Source: JBBQWS01 sp038210415 (GTDB lineage Bacteria > Actinomycetota > Actinomycetes > Prado026). From it: DNA of 64,000 nucleotides. The first letter of the stretch is position 1; each line of letters starts with the position of its first letter. The translations under genes and the position numbers were made by a program. Under the pieces are notes generated by a model. The model was not told the DNA's origin and searched no databases. It saw nothing but the letters and a program-made list of their open reading frames with translations. The stretch spans positions 1 to 64,000 of the forward strand of contig JBBQWS010000004.1 of NCBI GenBank assembly GCA_038210415.1, given 5' to 3'. This document shows, one piece after another, positions 32,416-40,278 of the stretch.

Positions 32416-33375
32416 CTAGTTCAGCCGAACGCGCGGGTCCAGAACGGCGTAAGCGACGTCCACCAGGATGTTCGCCACCACCACCGCGGTCGACGCGAAG
32501 AGCACGATGCCGATGATGACCGGCAGGTCCTGCTGGTTGATCGCCGTGATCGCCTCACGACCGAGGCCGTCGATGCTGAAGACTGTCTCGACCACCACCA
32601 CCCCGCCGATGAGCCCGCCGAGGTCGATGCCGAACTGGGTGGCCACAGGCGTGAGCGCGCTGCGCAGCCCGTGCACCAGCGTGACCCTTCGCTCGGTGAT
32701 CCCTTTCGCGCGGGCCGTCCGGATGTAGTCCTCGCCGAGGACGTCGAGCAGGGCGCCGCGAGTGAGCCGTGTGTACGTCGCCGCCAGCACCAGAGCCAGC
32801 GTCAGCCACGGCAGCACCAGCGATCTCGCCCAGCCGAGGGGGTCCTCCGTGAGCGGCACGTAGCCGCCGGCGGGGAACCAGGCGAAGCCGGCCACGGTGA
32901 GCCGGTAGTAGACGAAGTACAGCAGCAGCAGCCCGAGCAGGAAGGTCGGCATCGAGTAGAAGAAGAGCGATGCCGCTGTCAGGCTCCGGTCCGCGAGCGA
33001 ACGCGGCCGGACCGCCGACAGCACTCCGTTCAGCACCCCGAGCGAGAGCCAGAGAACCGAAGCTCCGAGCGCGAGTGACAGGGTCTTCGGGATCGCGTCC
33101 GCGATGATCGAGGTGACCGCGACGCCGTGGTAGTAGTCGTACCCCAGGTCACCGTGCAGGGCGTTGGTCACGAAGGTCCAGTACTGGTGGAGCAGCGACT
33201 GGTCCAGGCCGAGCCGGTGCCGGATCAGCTCGACCGTCTGCGGCGTCGCCTGGCGCCCGGCGAGTGTGCGGGCCACGTCGTGCGGCGCGACGTAGAAGAT
33301 GGTGAAGACCAGCACGCTGATCAGCCAGAGCACGACCAGTCCGAGCAGCGTGCGGCGGACGAGGAACCGGGTCAT
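32416..33375 (-). CDS. Oligopeptide-type ABC transporter permease (DppB-like)
   Basis: 319 residues with six hydrophobic segments. N-terminal MTRFLVRRTLLGLVVLWLISVLVFTIFYVAPHDVARTLAGRQATPQTVELIRHRLGLDQ is the DppB-family opening. The inner-membrane EAA-type loop is near residues 215-245 (YIRTARAKGITERRVTLVHGLRSALTPVATQFG). Last gene of a leftward operon. ATG overlaps the DppC-like gene's stop by 4 nt. Forms the heterodimeric membrane channel with the next gene. Substrate class (peptide, nickel, opine) is not fixed by sequence. Confidence 0.92.
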   Translation of the reverse strand: MTRFLVRRTLLGLVVLWLISVLVFTIFYVAPHDVARTLAGRQATPQTVELIRHRLGLDQSLLHQYWTFVTNALHGDLGYDYYHGVAVTSIIADAIPKTLSLALGASVLWLSLGVLNGVLSAVRPRSLADRSLTAASLFFYSMPTFLLGLLLLYFVYYRLTVAGFAWFPAGGYVPLTEDPLGWARSLVLPWLTLALVLAATYTRLTRGALLDVLGEDYIRTARAKGITERRVTLVHGLRSALTPVATQFGIDLGGLIGGVVVVETVFSIDGLGREAITAINQQDLPVIIGIVLFASTAVVVANILVDVAYAVLDPRVRLN

Positions 33376-34331
33376 GTCGAGCCCCTCCCAGCTCGTGGGT
33401 CGAACGCGTCCCGCACGCTGTCACCGAACAGGTTGAAGGCCAGCGTGGTCGCGAGAAGCGCCAGGCCGGGGAAGACGATGAACCACCAGGCCTCGCGGTA
33501 GTAGTTCACCGAGTCGTTCAGCATGCCGCCCCACGTCGCTGTCGGCGGGGGAGTGCCGAGCCCGAGGAACGACAAGGTGGCCTCGATCACGATGACCGTG
33601 GGGATCAACAACGTCGTGTAGACGATCACCGGCGCAAGGACGTTCGGCAGCACGTCGATCACCATGATCCGCAGGCTCGAGGCCCCGAGCGACCGCGCAG
33701 CCTCGACGTACTCCTTCTCCCGCACGGACAGCACCTGACCCCGGACGATCCGGGCGACCGAGGCCCAGGCGAACATCGCGATCACGAAGACCGTGATGGT
33801 CAGACTTGGTCCGGTGATCGACACCAGCGAGATGGCGAACAGCAAGAACGGGAACGAGAGCGCCACATCGACGATGCGCGCGAGCACGCTGTCGACCAAG
33901 CCGCCGAAGTAGCCCGCCGCGAGGCCCACCGCGACTCCGATCACCACCGTGAGGCCGGTTGCCGCAACCCCCACGAGCAGCGAGATCCGTGCACCGTAGG
34001 CGATGCGTACGAGCAGGTCGCGGCCCAGGTCGTCGGTGCCGAACCAGAAGGTAGTGCTGGGCCGGACCGGCAGGCCGTCAGGAGTCAGGCCGTTCTCGCG
34101 GTACTGCGTGTCGGGCGGATGGCCCGTGACAGCGGCGACCAACGGCGCGAATACGGCAACGAGGACGATGCCCGCGATGACTGCCGCCGAGATCATCGCG
34201 ACCCGATCACGGCGGAGCCGCTCCCAGGCCAGCCGCCACGGTCCTCGTCCTTCAACCGCGACCCGGGCGGGGCCGCCGTCGCGGGCTGCCGCAGGAGCAG
34301 GGTGCTCGTCTACGAAAGTGCTGCCGGTCAT
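33372..34331 (-). CDS. Oligopeptide-type ABC transporter permease (DppC-like)
   Basis: 319 residues from the ATG at 34331, which overlaps the ATPase gene's stop. DppC features: a cytoplasmic N-end with WRLAWERLRRDRVAMISAAVIAGIVLVAVFAPLV, the FWFGTDDLGRDLLVRIAYGARISLLVGV segment, and the EAA loop YVEAARSLGASSLRIMVIDVLPNVLAPVIVYTTLLIP. Ends with NLFGDSVRDAFDPRAGRGS as expected. Partner of the DppB-like permease. Confidence 0.92.
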   Translation of the reverse strand: MTGSTFVDEHPAPAAARDGGPARVAVEGRGPWRLAWERLRRDRVAMISAAVIAGIVLVAVFAPLVAAVTGHPPDTQYRENGLTPDGLPVRPSTTFWFGTDDLGRDLLVRIAYGARISLLVGVAATGLTVVIGVAVGLAAGYFGGLVDSVLARIVDVALSFPFLLFAISLVSITGPSLTITVFVIAMFAWASVARIVRGQVLSVREKEYVEAARSLGASSLRIMVIDVLPNVLAPVIVYTTLLIPTVIVIEATLSFLGLGTPPPTATWGGMLNDSVNYYREAWWFIVFPGLALLATTLAFNLFGDSVRDAFDPRAGRGST

Positions 34332-35389
34332 TCGGTCGTCACTCCTTCGAAGGACTGCAGCCGGGTGAGGTCCTCGCCGGCCTGAACCGGGAAGTGGCAG
34401 GCGACCTGATGTACGGGCGAGGCGTCGAGAGCGCTGACGGCCAGCGGCGGCGCCTGCTCGACGCACAGCGCCTTCGCCTTGGGACAGCGCGGGTGGAACC
34501 GGCAGCCGGACGGCGGGTTGATCGGGGACGGCACCTCGCCGGTCAGGATGATCCGTTGCCGGGCGTCGGAGAGGTCGGGGTCCGGCACCGGCAAGGCAGA
34601 CAGCAGGGCGGCCGTGTATGGGTGCCGCGGGCGGTCGTACACCTCGTCCACAGGGCCGGTCTCGACGATCTGGCCCAGGTACATCACGGCGACCCGGTCG
34701 CTCATGTGCCGGACGACTGAAAGGTCGTGCGCGATGACCACGTAGGTGAGGCCGAAGTCCGCCTGCAGGTCGGCCAGGAGGTTGATGATCTGGGCCTGGA
34801 TCGAGACGTCGAGGGCCGACACCGGTTCGTCGCAGATGACCAGCTTGGGTCGAAGTGCCAGCGCGCGAGCGACTCCGATCCGCTGCCGCTGCCCACCGGA
34901 GAAGTCGGCCGGAAACCGGTTGTAGTGCTCGGGGTTGAGGCCGACGAGCTCCATGAGCTCCTGCACGTGCTGCTTGCGTTCGGGGCCGTCCGCCAGCCCG
35001 TGGATCGCGTACGGGTCACCGATGATCGAGCCGACGCGGCGCCTCGGGTTCAGCGACCCGTACGGGTCCTGGAAGATCATCTGGATGTTGCGCCGCACGG
35101 GTCGCAGCCGCCGCGCGGACAGGGTCGAGATGTCCGCGCCGTCGAACAGGACCCGACCAGAGGTCACGTCGTGCAGCCGGGTGAGGCAGCGCGCGAGCGT
35201 CGACTTGCCGCAGCCGGTCTCGCCGACGAGCGCCAGCGTCTCTCCAGCATGGACCTCGAGACTCACGTCGTCCACGGCGTGGACCACGGTGGGGGCGCGC
35301 CCGGGGAACCACCCGGTGCGGACCGGGAAGTGCTTGACCACGTGCTCGGCCCGCAGCAACGGTCCGTCGGACGGTACGTCGGCGCTCAT
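34328..35389 (-). CDS. Oligopeptide-type ABC transporter ATPase (DppF-like)
   Basis: 353 residues. Walker A GETGCGKST (near residue 56), signature FSGGQRQRIGVARAL (near 165), Walker B LVICDEPVSALD, and the H-loop VIAHDL. The C-terminal oligopeptide extension (GPVDEVYDRPRHPYTAALLSALPVPDP) with the Cys cluster in CRFHPRCPKAKALC, typical of Dpp/Opp ATPases and probably an iron-sulfur or metal site, is present. Pairs with the DppD-like ATPase; genes overlap by 4 nt on both sides. Confidence 0.93.
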   Translation of the reverse strand: MSADVPSDGPLLRAEHVVKHFPVRTGWFPGRAPTVVHAVDDVSLEVHAGETLALVGETGCGKSTLARCLTRLHDVTSGRVLFDGADISTLSARRLRPVRRNIQMIFQDPYGSLNPRRRVGSIIGDPYAIHGLADGPERKQHVQELMELVGLNPEHYNRFPADFSGGQRQRIGVARALALRPKLVICDEPVSALDVSIQAQIINLLADLQADFGLTYVVIAHDLSVVRHMSDRVAVMYLGQIVETGPVDEVYDRPRHPYTAALLSALPVPDPDLSDARQRIILTGEVPSPINPPSGCRFHPRCPKAKALCVEQAPPLAVSALDASPVHQVACHFPVQAGEDLTRLQSFEGVTTE

Positions 35390-36447
35390 GCGGACCTCTC
35401 CTGACTACCGGCGTGGTGTGTTTCGGCGAGGATCTCCCTCGACCGCCAGCAGGCTGCCGCATGACCCGGTCGCCCCGGCAAGTCCTCCAGCGGCGGCTCC
35501 TCCCGCGCGCATCGATCGACGGCGTAGCGGCAGCGTGGACGGAACGGGCAGCCCTCCGGCATCCGCAACAGGCTCGGCGGCTGCCCCGGGATCGGGGTCA
35601 GTCGCATGCGCTCGCCTGTAGCGAGCGGCAGCGAGTCGAGCAGGCCTCCGGTGTACGGATGTGCGTGGCGGTAGAAGAGTTCGCGTCGAGGTGCGGCCTC
35701 GACGGCGCGGCCTGCGTACATCACGACCACGTCGTCCGCGATGTCAGCGATCACACCGAGGTCGTGCGTGATCATGATGATCGCTGTTCCGAATTCCTGC
35801 TGCAGCCGGCCGAGCACCTGGAGGACCTGTGCTTGCACCGTGACGTCCAGGGCGGTCGTCGGCTCGTCGGCGATCAGCAGCGCGGGGTCGAGGGCCATCG
35901 CCATGGCGATCATGGCCCGCTGCCGCATGCCGCCGGAGAACTGGTGCGGGTAGTCGTCCACGCGACGGTCCGGCTGCGGGATCCCGACGAGCCCTAGCAG
36001 CTCCACGGCCCGGGTCCGGGCTGCTGCCTTGCTGATCACGTGGTCGTGCGCGCGGATCATCTCGACGATCTGCCAGCCCACGCGATAGCTCGGGTGCAGG
36101 CTGGACAACGGATCCTGGAAGACCATGGCGATCTGGTCACCACGTACCGCCCGCAGCTCGTGCTCGGGCATGGTGAGCAGGTCTGACCCGCGGAAGAGGG
36201 CGCGCCCGCCCACCCTCGCCCCGCGGGTCAGCCCCACCATCGTCTGGGTCGACACGCTCTTGCCCGACCCGGACTCCCCGACGAGGCCCAGTGTCTGCCC
36301 GCGGTCGACGCCGAGCGACAGCCCGCGGACGGCTTCCACCGCACCGTCCGGGGTCTCGAACGTCACTGTCAGGTCGCGTACCTCGAGCAGCCGTTCGGTC
36401 TCCGGACCGACGACCGGACCGACGACAGCGTCAGCCGCCGTTGGCAT
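35386..36447 (-). CDS. Oligopeptide-type ABC transporter ATPase (DppD-like)
   Basis: 353 residues. Walker A GESGSGKSV (near residue 52), signature FSGGMRQRAMIAMAMAL, Walker B LLIADEPTTALD, H-loop MITHDLG. The C-terminal Dpp/Opp domain carries EGCPFRPRCRYAVDRC. Its start lies 17 nt inside the end of the binding-protein gene, so the operon order is binding protein, DppD, DppF, DppC, DppB, a complete importer. The last base region also overlaps the DppF-like gene. Confidence 0.93.
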   Translation of the reverse strand: MPTAADAVVGPVVGPETERLLEVRDLTVTFETPDGAVEAVRGLSLGVDRGQTLGLVGESGSGKSVSTQTMVGLTRGARVGGRALFRGSDLLTMPEHELRAVRGDQIAMVFQDPLSSLHPSYRVGWQIVEMIRAHDHVISKAAARTRAVELLGLVGIPQPDRRVDDYPHQFSGGMRQRAMIAMAMALDPALLIADEPTTALDVTVQAQVLQVLGRLQQEFGTAIIMITHDLGVIADIADDVVVMYAGRAVEAAPRRELFYRHAHPYTGGLLDSLPLATGERMRLTPIPGQPPSLLRMPEGCPFRPRCRYAVDRCAREEPPLEDLPGRPGHAAACWRSREILAETHHAGSQERSA

Positions 36448-38218
36448 CGGCGCTCAGCCAGACGTTGGCCGGGTCATAGTCCTGCAGCGACGGGATGTAG
36501 ACCGCCCCGTGCACCTGCCTGGACCGGTAGTTGGCCTGCTGCGGACTGGTGACGGGGAAGAAGGCCGCGTCCGTCATGACCTGCTGGTCGGCCTGGTGCC
36601 AGAGCGCGGCCGCGCCCTCCTTGGTGGGCGCCTGCACGGCCTGGCCGATCAGTGCGTTCGTCGCGTCGTCCGAGTAGTACCCGTAGTTGCTGCCGGACGG
36701 CGGGAACGACGGCGCCCCGCTGAACAGTGGGTTGAAGAACGACAGTGCGCCGTTGCCATACCAGTCGGCGCCCCAGCCGGCCAGCGAGAGGTCCCACACG
36801 CCGCGAGACGCCACCGACGGCACCTGGAGGTACTTCGTGTAGAAGTCGGCGTTGGGGGACGGGACGCCCACCACGGTGATGCCGATGTCGGCGAGATCCT
36901 GCTGCACCGTTGCGAACGTCTTCGACTGGCCCTCGGAAGCGTTGCGGAACAGGAACTTCAGCGTGACTCCCGACCCCAGCCCGGCCTCGCCGAGCAGCTG
37001 CTTCGCCTTCGCCTGGTCGTACGGGTACGGGTCGAAGTCGGGCTCTCCGCCCAGCAGCGCGGCGGGCAGGACGTGGGTGAGTGGCGGATTGACGACCGGT
37101 CCGCCGAGCGCCTGGATGATGTGAGCCCGGTTGAGGCCGTACATCAGCGCCTGCCGGAACTTCAGGTTCGCCATCGCGCCGGAGTTGTTGGGCGACTTGA
37201 AGTTGAACAGGATGTACGGGTTCGACGACGCCGTGAAGCCCAGGCTGAACCCGGGGTCCTTGCTGCTGATGAGGCGGGGCAGCTGCGACGGAGGCGGCGC
37301 CACGTCGAACTCCATGTCGGCCGTGGGCGCCCCGGTTTGCAGCTGCTGCTGGACGCTCTCCTGCGTGACCGTCTCGTTGATCACGACCTTGTCGACGTAT
37401 GCCTTGCGCACCGGGTCGGAGTCGGCGGACCAAGCGGCGTTGCGTCCCATGGTGATCGACTTCGTCGGCGTGTAGCTGGTGATCGCGTACGGCCCGTCGG
37501 AGAGCGTGTGCTGCGCCAGCGCGGCGCTGGCAGGGACGAAGGCGTCGTACTCCTTCGGCGCGGGGGAGAACGCCGTGAGCGTCAGCATGTCCGCGAAGTA
37601 GGCGGCCGGGTGGGTCAGCGTGAACACCACGGTCAGCGGGTCCGAGCCCGTCGTCATCCCGGCCACGTCATGGGTGTTCTGGTAGTTCGCGATGGACGAG
37701 GCGTCCGGGGCCACCTTGGCGAAGCCGTCGCAGAACGCCTTGAAACCGACGATCAGGTCGAGGTAGTCGGGCAGGCCGCCGAACGGCTGCGCCGGGTTGC
37801 AGGTGCGCTTCACGCCGCGGATCTCGTCCGCCGCGGTCACCTGACGCGCCGGTGAGGTGTTCCACATCGCCCCGGTGCGAAGCGTGATGCTGAGCTGTTT
37901 CCCGTCGGCTGATGCCTGGGGCAGCGCCGTGGCGAGGTCCGGAACCGCGGTGGTCGCCTTGTCGGCCTGCGCCGGGTACGTGTACGGCTGCCGGCTCCAC
38001 AGCCGCATCGCGAGGTAGCCGACCGAGTAGTAGCTGATGTTGGGATCCATGAAGTCGACGTCGCCGGCGCCGAGCATGTTGAGCGTCCCGCCGCGGACAG
38101 GAGTCCCCTCTGCCTGCGAGGCTGCCTTGGTGCTGCCGCTCGCGCTGCAGGCGGCCAGGCCGAGCCCCATCGAGACGACGACGACGATCATGCGCCTTCC
38201 GACCAGGTGTCGGGTCAC
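36431..38218 (-). CDS. ABC transporter substrate-binding lipoprotein
   Basis: 595 residues from the GTG at 38218 (GGAGGTGAG 7 nt upstream). Signal peptide with lipobox LAAC (cleavage before Cys24), so it should be lipidated and anchored outside by the Lgt/Lsp/Lnt pathway; lnt is in this window. Family 5 solute-binding signature: GGTLNMLGAGDVDFMDPNISYYSVGYLAMRLWSRQPYTY, ADKATTAVPDLATALPQ, and later FRQALMYGLNRAHIIQALGG and VWDLSLAGWGADW. Ligand probably a peptide or peptide-like molecule. The upstream region carries three regularly spaced palindromes (38321-38384). Confidence 0.92.
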   Translation of the reverse strand: MTRHLVGRRMIVVVVSMGLGLAACSASGSTKAASQAEGTPVRGGTLNMLGAGDVDFMDPNISYYSVGYLAMRLWSRQPYTYPAQADKATTAVPDLATALPQASADGKQLSITLRTGAMWNTSPARQVTAADEIRGVKRTCNPAQPFGGLPDYLDLIVGFKAFCDGFAKVAPDASSIANYQNTHDVAGMTTGSDPLTVVFTLTHPAAYFADMLTLTAFSPAPKEYDAFVPASAALAQHTLSDGPYAITSYTPTKSITMGRNAAWSADSDPVRKAYVDKVVINETVTQESVQQQLQTGAPTADMEFDVAPPPSQLPRLISSKDPGFSLGFTASSNPYILFNFKSPNNSGAMANLKFRQALMYGLNRAHIIQALGGPVVNPPLTHVLPAALLGGEPDFDPYPYDQAKAKQLLGEAGLGSGVTLKFLFRNASEGQSKTFATVQQDLADIGITVVGVPSPNADFYTKYLQVPSVASRGVWDLSLAGWGADWYGNGALSFFNPLFSGAPSFPPSGSNYGYYSDDATNALIGQAVQAPTKEGAAALWHQADQQVMTDAAFFPVTSPQQANYRSRQVHGAVYIPSLQDYDPANVWLSADANGG

Positions 38219-38320
38219 GGTCTCTCACCTCCACGTTTCGCGAGCAGGCGGCTGTGACGGCCGTCCTCGGCCCGAAGACTGCAGCGTGACAGCGGTGAAA
38301 GCGAGGGTTGCGACCCCTCC

Positions 38321-38384
38321 TGGCGGATGCCCGCCAGTGCCTATTGGCGGATGCCCGCCAGTGCCTGTTGGCGGGTTCCCGCCA
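38321..38384. repeat. Three 16-bp palindromes at an exact 24-bp period
   Basis: TGGCGGATGCCCGCCA at 38321-38336, the same sequence at 38345-38360, and TGGCGGGTTCCCGCCA at 38369-38384. The 8-nt spacers are GTGCCTAT and GTGCCTGT, so the repeat unit is 24 bp. The array lies about 100 nt upstream of the ABC importer's first gene and 100 nt before the divergent LuxR-type gene. Arms of 6-7 bp around a 4-bp or 2-bp centre fit a dimeric repressor/activator site; no coding signature in either direction. Placed on nearly the same DNA face every 2.3 turns. Confidence 0.8.
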
Positions 38385-38452
38385 AGGGCGAGTCGTGACC
38401 ACAACGTGACCGGTTCGTGCTTCATGATGTGACCGCCCGAATACGCACAATT

Positions 38453-38468
38453 GATCGAGAGGTCGATC
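38453..38468. promoter_or_regulatory. Palindrome ahead of the LuxR-type gene
   Basis: GATCGA, GAGG, TCGATC: 6-bp perfect arms, 16 nt before the ATG at 38485. Possible operator of the small LuxR-type gene; its weight rests only on symmetry and position. Confidence 0.4.
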
Positions 38469-38484
38469 CCTTGCGAGGTATTCG

Positions 38485-38787
38485 ATGATTCACGACCAGA
38501 TGGCGATGCGTTCCTCCGTCACGTTCGCCGGTCTGCGCATGCGCGACCAGGGCTACGACCTGTCGTCCGTTCGGCTGGGCGAGGACGTCATCACCGAGCG
38601 GCAGGCGATGATCTTGAGTCTTGCCGTCGACGGCGCCGAGGATCGGCTGATCGCGCGGCAGTTGAACTACTCGTTGCGTACGGTCGAGCGCGAGATCGCG
38701 GCCCTGATGCGGATGCTGCAGGCGGCGAGCCGTACCCAGCTCGGCTGGTCGTTGGCCCGAGCGGTGTTCACGAACCGGACGCAGTAG
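38485..38787 (+). CDS. Stand-alone LuxR-type helix-turn-helix protein
   Basis: 100 residues. C-terminal two thirds form a GerE/LuxR HTH: DVITERQAMILSLAVDGAEDRLIARQLNYSLRTVEREIAALMRMLQAASRTQLGWSLARA. The 'ITERQ...LAVDGAEDRLIARQL..SLRTVEREI' pattern is LuxR-like except that the second helix lacks the usual T..EIA. No receiver or sensory domain, so it is a free DNA-binding module. ATG follows GCGAGG by 7 nt. It is divergent from the ABC importer and may bind the palindromes between them. Its 3' end overlaps the convergent MFS gene by 20 nt. Confidence 0.75.
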   Translation: MIHDQMAMRSSVTFAGLRMRDQGYDLSSVRLGEDVITERQAMILSLAVDGAEDRLIARQLNYSLRTVEREIAALMRMLQAASRTQLGWSLARAVFTNRTQ

Positions 38788-39976
38788 CTTCCGGCTGCCG
38801 CCGCTGTCGGACCGCGGGTGACAGCACCACGATGCCCACGGCCATCACGACCAGCACGAGGAGGGCATGCCCCAGGCCCACCTGCTTCGCAAGCAGCCCG
38901 ATCATCGGCGGGCCGAGGAGGAACCCGCCGTAGCCGATCGTCGCCACCACGGCGATGCCGTCGGCCGGCCGGCCCGGCATCTCACCGCCGGCACTCATCG
39001 CGGCCGGGAACACGATCGCCACGCCGAGCCCCCAGAGCAGTGCCCCGGCCATCGCTGCGGCGACGGTGGGCACCGTCACCGTGCTCACGATGCCGACGCC
39101 GGTGAGCACTCCACCCAACCGCACTGCGCTGGAGCGACCGATGGCGGCGATGACCGTCGTGCCGAGGAACCGGCTGCTGGCCATGGCGATCGAGAAGACG
39201 GCGTACCCGGCTGCCGCGAGGCCCTGGGTCGTGCCCCGGCCGTCGGTGAAGTACAAGGCGATCCAGTCACCCGCGGCGCCTTCGATCACCGTCCCGCACA
39301 GCGTCACCAGCCCGATCAGGACGAGCGCACGGGTGAGGATCCGCGGCCGGGCCGGCCCTGCGGAGTCCGCGTCCGGGTCGGCGGCGTCGTCGAGGCTCGG
39401 CGCGTCGGGCAGGAAGCCGGGGAGGGCTACCGCCAGACCCGCCAGGACCAGCATCACCACCACGGCGAAGTGAGCCGGCAGACCTGTGCCGGCCTTGGCG
39501 GCCAGCGCGCCCAACCCGGCGCCGAGGATCGCACCGACGCTCCAGCAGGCGTGGTAGCGCGGCATGAGGTCCCGTCCCGCTGCCCGGTCGACGTGGGATC
39601 CCTGGACGTTCATGGCGACATCCCAGGAGCCGTAGGCAGCTCCCAGGAAGAACAGCCCCAGCCCCATCGAGGCGATGTTGGGAACGAACGCCAGCACGAT
39701 CAGCCCCGCGCAGGCGGGCAGGGCGGTGGCCGTGACAACCGCCCGGCTGCCGAAACGGGAGCACATGCGGCCGGTGAGCGGCATGAGGGAAAGTGACCCG
39801 AGGCCGGTCATCAGCAGGGCGAACCCGAGAGAGGCGGAGTCGGCGTGCAACCGGTCGCGGGTCGCCGGGAGCCGGGCGAGCCAGCCAGCCATCAGGAACC
39901 CACTGAGCAGGAACACCGCGGCGGTGGACAGCGCCGCCCGGCGCGTCGTTCGCGCCGTCGTGACGTCGACGGTCAT
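38768..39976 (-). CDS. MFS transporter
   Basis: 402 residues from the ATG at 39976, overlapping the emfourin stop by 4 nt. Twelve hydrophobic segments; GFLMAGWLARLPATRDRLHADSASLGFALLMTGLGSLSLMPLTGRMCSRFGSRAVV in the first half has the motif A type loop (GRMCSRFGSR). AYGSWDVAMNVQGSHVDRAAGRDLMPRYHACWSVGAILGAGLGA is typical of the FucP/YbjJ-like subgroup (inner-membrane protein YbjJ). Substrate unknown. Its place downstream of a protease inhibitor and protease is odd but translationally coupled, so the three probably share an mRNA. Confidence 0.88.
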   Translation of the reverse strand: MTVDVTTARTTRRAALSTAAVFLLSGFLMAGWLARLPATRDRLHADSASLGFALLMTGLGSLSLMPLTGRMCSRFGSRAVVTATALPACAGLIVLAFVPNIASMGLGLFFLGAAYGSWDVAMNVQGSHVDRAAGRDLMPRYHACWSVGAILGAGLGALAAKAGTGLPAHFAVVVMLVLAGLAVALPGFLPDAPSLDDAADPDADSAGPARPRILTRALVLIGLVTLCGTVIEGAAGDWIALYFTDGRGTTQGLAAAGYAVFSIAMASSRFLGTTVIAAIGRSSAVRLGGVLTGVGIVSTVTVPTVAAAMAGALLWGLGVAIVFPAAMSAGGEMPGRPADGIAVVATIGYGGFLLGPPMIGLLAKQVGLGHALLVLVVMAVGIVVLSPAVRQRRQPEATASGS

Positions 39977-40260
39977 CCGAGGCCGTCGTGGTGGATCACC
40001 GAACGGGCCAGCTCGAGGGCGGGGGAGGGGGACGGGTTCTCGACGACGGTGACGTGGTGCACCCCACCCGCGTCCTCGATCTGCAGGTCGTACTGGAAGG
40101 CATCGGGGAACGTCGCTACACCGTTGGTCGCCGAGTGGAGCACAGCGTTCGCCAGCTCGAGCAGCGACGTCGCGTCGGCGGGGGGGAGGTCGGCGGAGTC
40201 GACGGCGTAGGTGCGAGTGATGCCCGCGAAGCCGCCCGTGCGGACGACGGTGATGCGCAT
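39973..40260 (-). CDS. Emfourin-type protease inhibitor
   Basis: 95 residues. MRITVVRTGGFAGITRTYAVDSADLPPADATSLLELANAV and YDLQIEDAGGVHHVTVVENPSPSPALELARSVI match the emfourin family. These are small inhibitors first shown to block protealysin-like M4 peptidases encoded next to them. The M4 gene is 18 nt upstream, the known inhibitor-protease arrangement. No signal peptide, so inhibitor and protease presumably meet in the cytoplasm. The inhibitor also overlaps the MFS gene by 4 nt. Confidence 0.85.
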   Translation of the reverse strand: MRITVVRTGGFAGITRTYAVDSADLPPADATSLLELANAVLHSATNGVATFPDAFQYDLQIEDAGGVHHVTVVENPSPSPALELARSVIHHDGLG

Positions 40261-40278
40261 ACCAGGACGGTACTGGGA

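Noticed and set aside
38321..38384. The palindrome array as a CRISPR
   Set aside because: Only three units with 8-nt, nearly identical spacers and no cas genes; fits an operator array instead.
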